64,000 nt of DNA from Venturia oleaginea (Eukaryota; Ascomycota; Dothideomycetes; Venturiales; Venturiaceae), in contig JABMLP010000006.1 of NCBI GenBank assembly GCA_013176395.1, forward strand, positions 186,001 to 250,000, written 5' to 3'. The position numbers and the translations under genes are program-made. Of this stretch, positions 47,735 through 55,861 are shown piece after piece. Below the pieces are notes generated by a model. That model was not told where the DNA came from. It saw nothing but the letters and a program-made list of their open reading frames with translations, and did not search any database. Within the stretch, counting starts at the first letter, position 1, and each line of letters opens with the position of its first letter.

Positions 47735-47967
47735 TGTCACGGAGTGACACTGAGAATGTTACCATGAACTGGTATACACGTGACTTCAGCGCACGAACCA
47801 AGGAATCCCATATATACCTTGCGATTCCTCTGTGTACTTAGATTCTTCACGCAATGTTTTGATCCTTAGAACGATACTACCATTGACTTCTATCACGCCC
47901 GCTTATAGCTAGCACGGCTAATCATTTGTCAACGTGATCTACGACTGCTTCTATTGCTCCCGTGACA
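47735..47967 (+). repeat. 5' LTR of the Ty3/gypsy element
   Basis: It starts TGTCACGGAGTGACACTG and ends GCTCCCGTGACA. CCCATATATACC at about 47804-47815 gives a TATA box. About 38 bp downstream, ACGCAATGT at 47849-47857 is the likely transcript start region, because it pairs with the site just after the LTR. Confidence 0.92.
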
Positions 47968-47969
47968 CT

Positions 47970-47978
47970 ACATTGCGT
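47970..47978 (+). promoter_or_regulatory. Self-priming primer binding site
   Basis: ACATTGCGT begins two bases after the 5' LTR. It is the exact reverse complement of ACGCAATGT inside the LTR (47849-47857). In the Tf1/sushi group the 5' end of the RNA folds back and primes reverse transcription. The match and its position fit that mechanism, and I see no tRNA-like primer site here. Confidence 0.6.
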
Positions 47979-47988
47979 CGTACAAACC

Positions 47989-49092
47989 ATGGCCACCGCC
48001 ATTGAGATCCAAGAGATGCTTTCCGCGATGCAGGCATCCTTTATCGGCCTGCTAGAGAAAGCTTCGCAGTCCCAGAAAGCTTTGGAAGAGAAAGTGGACC
48101 TACTCCAAAGGGAACTTACGGTTCTCCGTTCCTCATCCACCTCTCCAATAACGAACCTGACACCACCGCCACCCATAGACGACTTGCCAGAGCTCAAGAA
48201 TAGCTCGCCCGATACGACCTCGGATACGACCCGAACAGCCTCCTCCCGACCCCAGCAACTCTCTGAACGACTCCCCGACCCTCCCATATTCACTGGGAAG
48301 AGACACGAACTGCCTGAGTTCCTCTACCAGCTAGAGAACAAGCTACAAGGCAACGCAGACCGTTACCCGGAAGGCGAAAACAAACTACGTTACGCATTGA
48401 GCCGAATTGGGAAGGATGCCTCTGCACTAGTAACCTCCCACCGTCCATCTACACTCGAAGCCTTCCTCTCGATCCTGAACCTCTCATATGGAGACCCGAA
48501 CCGAAAGACAACCGCACAAACGAAACTGAGCCTCTTGAAACAAGGAAGAAAAAGCTTCATAGCTCATTTTGCAGAGTTCCGACGCCTCGCTGGCGACGCA
48601 GGACTAAATGAAGAAGGACAGATCATGCAACTTCGTATGTCATTGAACCACGACCTGAAAACCAGTATGATCGGTGTCCAGATTCCCTCCTCGTTAAACG
48701 ATTACGCTGCCCTGATCTCTTCCTACGATAATGATATCCGCTTCCTTCAGGATGAAAAGAAAAGCTTACCACGTTTGCCACACTTCTCTCTATCGTCAAA
48801 GGATCCAAACGCTATGGATATTGACGCAATCGAGAACTCTTATGCTCCTATAGGCTCCCACGAACGTGAACGACGAAAGAAGGAAGGCCTCTGTTTCAAA
48901 TGTGGCTCTTCGAAGCACATATCGCCTAACTGCAAAGCGCCGATCCCGACTACCCGAATCCGTTCTGCTTCCTTAAGTAGATATAGCCGAACCGCGTCTC
49001 CCCGTCGAAACACTCCGTCCCGTTCGTCGTCTTCAACCTCTTCCCGATCTGACTCATCAAAATACCGATCAAAAGGCAAGTCCCGAGCGTAA
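47989..49092 (+). CDS. gag: Gag polyprotein
   Basis: Capsid/nucleocapsid protein that packages the element RNA. It is 367 aa from the ATG at 47989 (AAACCATGG context), only 21 bp after the LTR. It opens with a coiled-coil (LLEKASQSQKALEEKVDLLQ). A helical capsid region follows, with retrotransposon gag features around LPEFLYQLENKLQGN and FIAHFAEFRRLAGDAGLN. A CCHC zinc knuckle (CFKCGSSKHISPNC) precedes an Arg/Ser-rich nucleic-acid-binding tail. It stops at TAA 49090-49092, overlapping the pol frame (-1) by 40 nt. Two TCAAAA stretches inside the overlap (49057 and 49069) are candidate -1 slip sites. Confidence 0.9.
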   Translation: MATAIEIQEMLSAMQASFIGLLEKASQSQKALEEKVDLLQRELTVLRSSSTSPITNLTPPPPIDDLPELKNSSPDTTSDTTRTASSRPQQLSERLPDPPIFTGKRHELPEFLYQLENKLQGNADRYPEGENKLRYALSRIGKDASALVTSHRPSTLEAFLSILNLSYGDPNRKTTAQTKLSLLKQGRKSFIAHFAEFRRLAGDAGLNEEGQIMQLRMSLNHDLKTSMIGVQIPSSLNDYAALISSYDNDIRFLQDEKKSLPRLPHFSLSSKDPNAMDIDAIENSYAPIGSHERERRKKEGLCFKCGSSKHISPNCKAPIPTTRIRSASLSRYSRTASPRRNTPSRSSSSTSSRSDSSKYRSKGKSRA

Positions 49093-52000
49093 GTCGCCAC
49101 TCGGGACCACATCGCAAGCTCTTTGTTAACTATACCTCCTTTACGAGCACCAACTGGAAAAGACTGATCACTATCCCTTGCCAACTCACCCAAGGATCCA
49201 TCTCTATTCGAGTGGAAGCTATGGTGGGTAGTGGAGCTACTGGTATAGGCTTTATCAATAGACCTTTTGCGCAACAACACGGCCTGAAACTGAACCGACT
49301 CTCACGATATATCGACGTCACTGGCTTTACTGGAAAACGGACCACGGCTGGGAGGATGACACATGTAGCCTCCCTCAAACTTGAACATGAAGGACACAGA
49401 GAGAGGATCTCTCTATATGTCACTACACTTGGAAAACACGATGTTATCCTGGGTCTGCCCTGGATGAAGAAACACGAGGTTGCCTTTGACTGGGCGAACC
49501 ATAGACTGAACTTCACAGCACCTGGCTGTGATAAGCACGAACCCGAACCGGTAGAGGAACCCCTCTCACCTACCCGACCCGAAGCACGAACCCGAGCCCG
49601 AAATCGATCCTCTCTATCTATACGGAGGAAGCACGATGACTGGAAGCATAGCTTCAGACGTGCCCTGACTGAACCTGAACCTGAACCGGAACCTGAACAC
49701 GAACACGAACACGAACACGAATCTGAACCCGACATGAGACCCTCCTCTGACTTATGCGACGAGATTGATATCTGCGCTATAGGAGCTGTACCATTTACCC
49801 GACTTGTACGAAAACCTGACCACGAGCTCTTCGCCATCACAATGTCCGATATTGAGAAGGCTCTAGCCCCGAAAACACACACTGACCCGCGCACGAAAGT
49901 ACCTACGGAGTACCACGAGCACCTTGACGTCTTCTCTCGGAAGAAATCCGACGTCCTCCCTGACCACCGATCCTACGACCACAAGATCCAACTCGAACCC
50001 GGTAAACAACCCGGCTTTGGACCTCTATACAGCATGTCTCAGAACGAACTCAAGGTTCTACGAAAGTACCTCGACGAGCATCTCGCTAAAGGATTCATCC
50101 GAGCAAGTTCCTCTCCCGCTGCCGCGCCTGTAATCTTTGTCAAGAAACCTGGAGGTGGCCTCCGCTTTTGTGTCGATTACCGAGCTCTGAACGCCCTTAC
50201 GATCAAGAATCGATACCCGCTCCCATTGATCCAAGAAACTCTGAACCGCCTTAGCAAGGCGAAGTATTACACAAAACTCGATATTATCGCAGCATTTAAC
50301 CGCCTTCGTATCGCCAAAGGAGACGAATGGCTCACAGCCTTCCGGACACGATACGGCCTTTTCGAATACCTCGTTATGCCCTTCGGACTTGCAAACGCCC
50401 CGAGTACGTTCCAACACTACGTAAACGATGTCCTCCGTCCGTATCTCGATATCTTCTGCACCGCATATATCGACGATATCCTCGTGTACAGCAACAACCT
50501 CTCCGAACACCGAACCCACGTAGAACTGATCCTGAAGGCCCTACACGAAGCTGGGCTCCAACTTGATATCGACAAGTGCGAGTTTCATAAGACCGAAGTC
50601 CTCTATCTTGGCCTTGTCATCGCGACAGACGGGATCCGGATGGACCCGAAGAAAATCGAAGCGATCACCGGTTGGAAGAACCCTCTGAACGTAAAGGACG
50701 TCCGTGCCTTTATTGGGTTCGCCAATTTCTATAGACGGTTCATATCCGACTTCTCTCGAATCGTTGCTCCTCTTGTCAGACTGACTCGCAAGGACGTTAT
50801 GTTTACGTTCGACGAAACCTGCAAAAGAGCCTTTGAGGCTCTCAAAAAAGCCTTTACTTCCGCACCGATCCTAAGACACTTCGACCCCGAACTAGCCTGT
50901 GTTGTGGAAGCCGACTCGTCCGATTACGCCTCAGGAGGCGTACTCTCTCAATATGGATCTAACGGGAAGCTCTATCCTGTAGCTTACTACTCGCACCGCC
51001 TATCGCCCGCAGAATGCAACTACGAGATCTACGATAAAGAGCTGCTCGCTATCATCCGATGCTTCGAACAGTGGCGTCCAGAACTCGAAGGAGCCGCCTT
51101 TCCGATCAAGGTCCTCAGCGATCATAAAAGCCTGCAGTACTTCTGTACGACGAAACAACTTAGTCACCGACAAGCCCGCTGGTCTGAATACCTTTCCCGC
51201 TTCCAGTTTTCTATCGTCTACCGTCCAGGAGCACAAGGACAGAAACCTGACGCTCTAACTCGGAGGTCGCAAGACCAACCTGCTCAAGAAGAAGCCCGCC
51301 TCTACCGAAAGCAAACACTCCTACGTCCCGAACTTTTCAAAGAACTAAACCCTATTGATACAGATAGGTCGATTGAGCAAATTATCGAAGACGAATACGA
51401 AAACGATGAGTTTATCCAGGAGATCTTGGGTTTCCTCCGACAAGGAGTTCGGAAATCGAAGAAAATCAGTCTTTCAGAATGTGAGGCCCGAGGCAACCGC
51501 CTGTACTTCCGAGACCGCCTTGTCCTGCCTAGTTCGGACGAACTGAAGGTTAAGCTACTTCGCTACGTCCACGAATCTCCTGTTGGCGGTCACCCAGGCC
51601 GTACAAAGACTTTGGAAGTCCTGTCCCGCCAGTACTACTGGCCACAGATGTACGACTCTGTCAGACGCTTCGTACGAAGCTGTCACGTCTGTCAACGTTC
51701 GAAATCCTCCCGAGAAGTATATAGCGGCCTGTTGAAACCCTTACCTGTACCTGAGAAGAGATGGAAAGACATCTCTGTCGACTTTGTGATCGAACTACCC
51801 GAATCCGAAGGCTACACAAATGTTATGGTCGCCGTCGACAGACTGAGCAAGATGACTCACTTTATTCCCTGCGCCTCAATTAAGGCACCCGACGTAGCAC
51901 GGCTATTCCTTACGCACGTTTGGAAACTACACGGACTCCCAGATACGATCGTGTCCGATCGAGGCAGCCAGTTCGTGTCCGCCTTCTGGGATGAACTCAC

Positions 52001-52850
52001 GAAACAATTGAAAATTGAAGCACGTTTGTCTACCGCCTTCCACCCAGAGACGGATGGACAGACTGAACGAATGAATTCCGTAATGGAACAATACTTCCGT
52101 GCCTACGTAGCCTACCTGCAAGACGACTGGGCCCGCTGGACTCCAATGGCTGAGTTTAAGGCAAGCAATACCGCCTCGGAGACGACAGGAATAACACCGT
52201 TCCTAGCCAATAGTGGCCAACACCCGAGAATGGGATTCGAGCCCCCTACCGGAATAACACGGCCAGCTTACCAACGACAACAAGTCCAAGATGTTCATAA
52301 ATTCGTCGAAGATATGAAAGACGTTGAGATGTTCCTGCACGACGAGATGAAATGGGCCCAAGCAGTCTACGAAGAGAAAGCAAACCGACGACGTCACCCG
52401 GCACCCGCCTATCAAGTTGGCGACTCCGTTATGCTAGATATCCGAAATGTGAAAACCCGAAGACCAGCTAAGAAACTCGAATGGAAGTCTGCTGGCCCGT
52501 TCCGAATAGAGAAAGTTATCTCCTCTCACGCGTACCGACTTGAACTCCCTACAAGTATAAAGATACACCCCGTTTTCCATACCTCCTTACTTCGACCTGT
52601 CTACGATGACGAAGCCTTACCCGGACAGATTCAGGAACCACCGCCGCCAGTCGAAATCGACGGCGAACAGGAATACCTCGTTGAGAGAGTCAACGACTCT
52701 CGATACAATAAGAGACGACGACGCCACGAGTATTTAGTATCATGGCAAGGATATGATGAAGAGACATGGGAACCAGCTTACGAAATATGGGATACAGCTG
52801 CAGCAGCCAAATTCGAAAGAGAGCATCCGGAGAAAGTAGTCCCCCATTGA
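49053..52850 (+). CDS. pol: Pol polyprotein: PR-RT-RNaseH-IN-chromodomain
   Basis: Enzymes for reverse transcription and integration, in the -1 frame to gag. The frame is open from 49053, and the first ATG is at 49212. The protease region reads AMVGSGATGIGF, with Gly where the catalytic Asp of D-S-G is expected. A Glu-Pro/Glu-His dipeptide repeat links it to RT. RT has LDIIAAFNRLRI, MPFGLANAPSTFQ and the YIDD active site. RNase H has EADSSDYASGG, YDKELLAII and SDHKSLQYF. Integrase has an HHCC zinc finger (HESPVGGHPG...CHVCQ) and D-D35-E with the last two residues in SDRGSQF and DGQTERMN. The chromodomain is YLVSWQGYDEETWEP, which directs such elements to heterochromatin. There is no stop up to 52850. 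Confidence 0.95.
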   Translation, partial: LIKIPIKRQVPSVSRHSGPHRKLFVNYTSFTSTNWKRLITIPCQLTQGSISIRVEAMVGSGATGIGFINRPFAQQHGLKLNRLSRYIDVTGFTGKRTTAGRMTHVASLKLEHEGHRERISLYVTTLGKHDVILGLPWMKKHEVAFDWANHRLNFTAPGCDKHEPEPVEEPLSPTRPEARTRARNRSSLSIRRKHDDWKHSFRRALTEPEPEPEPEHEHEHEHESEPDMRPSSDLCDEIDICAIGAVPFTRLVRKPDHELFAITMSDIEKALAPKTHTDPRTKVPTEYHEHLDVFSRKKSDVLPDHRSYDHKIQLEPGKQPGFGPLYSMSQNELKVLRKYLDEHLAKGFIRASSSPAAAPVIFVKKPGGGLRFCVDYRALNALTIKNRYPLPLIQETLNRLSKAKYYTKLDIIAAFNRLRIAKGDEWLTAFRTRYGLFEYLVMPFGLANAPSTFQHYVNDVLRPYLDIFCTAYIDDILVYSNNLSEHRTHVELILKALHEAGLQLDIDKCEFHKTEVLYLGLVIATDGIRMDPKKIEAITGWKNPLNVKDVRAFIGFANFYRRFISDFSRIVAPLVRLTRKDVMFTFDETCKRAFEALKKAFTSAPILRHFDPELACVVEADSSDYASGGVLSQYGSNGKLYPVAYYSHRLSPAECNYEIYDKELLAIIRCFEQWRPELEGAAFPIKVLSDHKSLQYFCTTKQLSHRQARWSEYLSRFQFSIVYRPGAQGQKPDALTRRSQDQPAQEEARLYRKQTLLRPELFKELNPIDTDRSIEQIIEDEYENDEFIQEILGFLRQGVRKSKKISLSECEARGNRLYFRDRLVLPSSDELKVKLLRYVHESPVGGHPGRTKTLEVLSRQYYWPQMYDSVRRFVRSCHVCQRSKSSREVYSGLLKPLPVPEKRWKDISVDFVIELPESEGYTNVMVAVDRLSKMTHFIPCASIKAPDVARLFLTHVWKLHGLPDTIVSDRGSQFVSAFWDELTKQLKIEARLSTAFHPETDGQTERMNSVMEQYFRAYVAYLQDDWARWTPMAEFKASNTASETTGITPFLANSGQHPRMGFEPPTGITRPAYQRQQVQDVHKFVEDMKDVEMFLHDEMKWAQAVYEEKANRRRHPAPAYQVGDSVMLDIRNVKTRRPAKKLEWKSAGPFRIEKVISSHAYRLELPTSIKIHPVFHTSLLRPVYDDEALPGQIQEPPPPVEIDGEQEYLVERVNDSRYNKRRRRHEYLVSWQGYDEETWEPAYEIWDTAAAAKFEREHPEKVVPH
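49672..49735. repeat. GAACCTGAACCT / GAACAC coding repeat in pol
   Basis: Tandem hexamers encode alternating Glu-Pro, then Glu-His, dipeptides between protease and reverse transcriptase. It is a low-complexity linker that keeps the frame. Confidence 0.88.
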
Positions 52851-52876
52851 TTGGTTACTTCTTTTCTTTTCCGTTT

Positions 52877-52886
52877 AAGAGGGGGG
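52877..52886 (+). promoter_or_regulatory. Polypurine tract
   Basis: AAGAGGGGGG lies three bases before the 3' LTR, the expected primer site for plus-strand synthesis. Confidence 0.8.
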
Positions 52887-52889
52887 TAC

Positions 52890-53121
52890 TGTCACGGAGT
52901 GACACTGAGAATGTTACCATGAACTGGTATACACGTGACTTCAGCGCACGAACCAAGGAATCCCATATATACCTTGCGATTCCTCTCTGTACTTAGATTC
53001 TTCACGCAATGTTTTGATCCTTAGAACGATACTACCATTGACTTCTATCACGCCGCTTATAGCTAGCACGGCTAATCATTTGTCAACGTGATCTACGACT
53101 GCTTCTATTGCTCCCGTGACA
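52890..53121 (+). repeat. 3' LTR of the Ty3/gypsy element
   Basis: 232 bp, identical to the 5' LTR apart from one G/C change (CTCTGTG versus CTCTCTG) and one missing C (CGCCCGC versus CGCCGC). It is followed by the ACCTT target duplication. Confidence 0.92.
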
Positions 53122-53126
53122 ACCTT

Positions 53127-53552
53127 TTACTTAGATACAATCAAGCACAAGTTATATGCACAAGAAGCAAGCCCACCCCCAACCTTCATATTAACCGACA
53201 AGCGTTCAGGATTGATCTGAAGATCAAATCGGTTAGACGACAATTGCATTGGGAGATACATCGGACGGCTAGGATCTAGTGAGCCTCCAAAGAGCCTGAG
53301 CAAGGGAAGGTACTTAAGGTAAGTACTTCCAGACTGATATTGCCCTTACCCCAAACCCGCGGACCAGAACAAGAGGACACAGGTATCAAGAAGGTCTTGA
53401 CAAAATCAACTGTGTTGAGAAACGAGTTCCCTGTAACAATATACTAGAAACTGGACGAAACCAACCTTGAAAACCATATCAACCTCAAATATACCCCAGG
53501 CGATCGTTGAGGAGCCGATCTCGAGATTACGTTACTAAAGATTTATAGTATA
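53127..53552. other. Between elements, no gene
   Basis: This is 426 bp between the retrotransposon and pogo-like copy 3. I recognise nothing in it. It may be remnants of the element into which the retrotransposon inserted. Confidence 0.45.
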
Positions 53553-55405
53553 ACGTGTTCCACCACCCAACCGCTCAAACCACCCAACCGCTCAAACCAC
53601 CCAACCGCTCAAAATCTGCCAAGATTTCTAACATTCCTCTTATGTGATTATGTCTGAACAACGAAACGCACTATTACTCCAACACGAAGGGAGAATCCAG
53701 CTCGCACTCCAAGCTCTCCAAGCCGGCCAATTCCGAAGCAAACGGGCCGCCGCTCGTGCCTTTGACGTTAAACGGCGAATCCTCTCTGAGCGCGTTAAAG
53801 GAGTCCCATTTATCCTCGAAACACCACCAAATGGTCGGAAACTTACCCTTACCGAAGAGCAAACGCTTGTCCTATACATCCTTGACCTCGACTCGCGAGG
53901 ATTTGCGCCCCGGCTGTGTGAGGTAGCAGATATGGCCGATAAACTGCTAGCTATACGCGGTGGAGAGCCAGTGGGCAAAAACTGGGCTGAGAGGTTCGTT
54001 ACGCGCTCAGATGAGCTCAAGATGGCCCCCAACCGAACCAAGGATAGGCAGAGGATACTACAGGACGATCCAGAGATTATTGGCGCGTGGTTCAAGCTCG
54101 TTGCAGATACCAAAGCCAAGTACGGCGTCTACGACGAGGATACACACAACTTTGACGAGATTGGCTTCCAGATGGGTGTTATTGGGTCAATGAAGGTCGT
54201 CACAGCTTCTGAAAGACGTACACGGCCTAATTTGATCCAGCCAGGCAATCGCGAGTGGGTTACAGTTATCCAAAGTATCTGCGCCGCTGGGTATGCGACC
54301 CCGCCCTTCATTATCTACGAAGGACGCGTTCACATCTCTGCGTGGTATGAGGAGGCAGATATACCACGGAATTGGAAGCTCTCGGTCTCTGAGAATGGCT
54401 GGACAAACAACGCGCGTGGTCTTGAGTGGTTGAAGCATTTTGACGCGCATACAAAGGCGCGTCAAGTAGAGGGAGGGGTATAGGCTGCTCATCTTGGACG
54501 GCCATGAGAGCCATCTCAACCAGAATTTTAAGGACTACTGCCTCGAAAATAAGATTCTAACCCTCTGCATGCCATCGCACTCGTCGCATATACTCTAGCC
54601 CCTTGACGTGGTCTGCTTCTCGCCGTTGAAGCGCAAGTACTCTTAACGCATCCGGGACTTGGCGCGCCGACGCGTGTACCATATCAATAAGGAAGGCTTT
54701 CTCCCTGCCTTCAAAGACGCGTTTTTCGACGTGTTTACAAAAGAGAACTGTCAAAAGGCCTTTGAGGCAGTAGGGCTAGTCCCTATCGACGCGCAGGCGG
54801 TATTGGACCGCCTTGACGTACGGCTACGTACCCTGCCAGAACCCCGTCTCCCAGAAACGCCGTGGCAGGCAAAGACTCCAAGCAACACTCATGAATTTGG
54901 ATCCCAATCCAAGCTCGTAAGCGACTCTTTTACTCGGTCACCTGTTACTGCGCAGGCAGGCTTTTCTCAGCTTGTTAAGGGCGCTGAATTGATGCTTCAC
55001 CAAAACGCTCTACTCGTTGCGCGCAACCACGAGCTTGAAGAGCAATTGGCAATAATAACGAAGCGAAAATCGCGCAAAAGGAAGCGGATCCAGCAAGTTG
55101 GTACTATGCAGTATGGGACTGCAGCAGCGCAGGTAGCTGCAGAGGCGTCTGTAGCGCCTCAGGGATCGAAGAAGGCTCGTGGTATCGGTGATCAAGAAAT
55201 AGCCCGACCAACTCAAGGGCGCTGTGGGAACTGCGGCGTAACTGGGCATAATGCGCGAACTTGTAAAAAAGATATCGAGATATCTTCTGAATCAGATAGT
55301 AGCACGACGGACTTAGAATCTATTGTTGATAGCGAAAAAATTAAAGAGTCGTAACATGAGATGGTCGTGCCAAGAAATTTTGAGCGGTTGGGTGGTGGAG
55401 TACGT
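53553..55405 (+). mobile_element. pogo/Fot1-like element, near full length copy 3
   Basis: The element is 1853 bp, flanked by TA (53551-52 and 55406-07). Ends start ACGTGTTCCACCACCCAACC on the left and, inverted, ACGTACTCCACCACCC on the right. The left end has three tandem 17-bp CCACCCAACCGCTCAAA units; the right end has one. The length fits autonomous Fot1/pogo-type elements. Its transposase gene is present over its whole length but broken. Confidence 0.88.
53650..55354 (+). pseudogene. pogo-like transposase with CCHC knuckle, broken
   Basis: The order is psq-type helix-turn-helix, CENP-B-like helical domain, DDE endonuclease, helical C-terminal region and a CCHC zinc knuckle (CGNCGVTGHNARTC). 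First catalytic Asp: HNFDEIGFQMG. Second: LLILDGHESH. The reading frame from the ATG at 53650 stops at 54483. One base too many in a G-rich stretch near 54470-54480 shifts the frame, and two further in-frame stops follow: HIL-stop-PLDV and RKYS-stop-RIRD, each explainable by a C-to-T change of a Gln codon. The last 231 codons (from about 54659) are intact. It is therefore inactive in cis, though only slightly decayed. Confidence 0.87.
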
Positions 55406-55623
55406 TACTATCTTTTCCTAGCCAATTTCCGTACTCAATTGCGAAACTTGTATTACTAATATACCCCGTAATTACAACTCCAATCACAACGCGCTAATGA
55501 GATATATAGTACCGTTTACGCTAGTCAAATTAGCCGTAATGCGGTTGAGACACGCACTCAGGAGTCAGTTGCAAGGCGGGAAGAGCGGGAAATTTACGGG
55601 AGCTAAATATACGAATAACTGCC

Positions 55624-55861
55624 TGTCACGGGGCGGGTTCGGGTATCAGGAGGAAGGAGCAGCAGCAGGAACATGTATCATTCATTTGGCTATATACGAA
55701 CTGGCAAGCAAACCAACAGGCAGGTTTATAAACAGGACATAGCTCAAAGAGCTACGAATTGGTTGAAGCCTTTCCTCGGCAGAACTCCGGTTCTGCCTTG
55801 ATCACGTGCCGTGGGGCCACCCCAACGGCAGGAAGGACTTGTCCGCGGTCGTACCGTGACA
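55624..55861. repeat. Solo LTR B (TGTCACGGGG family)
   Basis: 238 bp from TGTCACGGGGCGGGTTCGGG to CGGTCGTACCGTGACA, with a perfect 5-bp target duplication CTGCC (55619-23 and 55862-66). It is the same family as the LTR at 40055 but lacks its 17-bp insertion. It has no internal sequence, so it is the product of LTR-LTR recombination. Confidence 0.88.

Larger units (their letters stand above)
47735..53121 (+). mobile_element. Complete Ty3/gypsy LTR retrotransposon (chromovirus)
   Basis: The element is 5387 bp with LTRs of 233 and 232 bp that differ by one substitution and one single-base indel. It is flanked by a perfect 5-bp target duplication ACCTT (47730-47734 and 53122-53126). The order gag, protease, reverse transcriptase, RNase H, integrase, chromodomain is that of fungal chromoviruses. 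A self-priming-type binding site and a polypurine tract are present. The near-identical LTRs imply a recent insertion. All domains are uninterrupted, although the protease active-site Asp is replaced. Confidence 0.95.
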
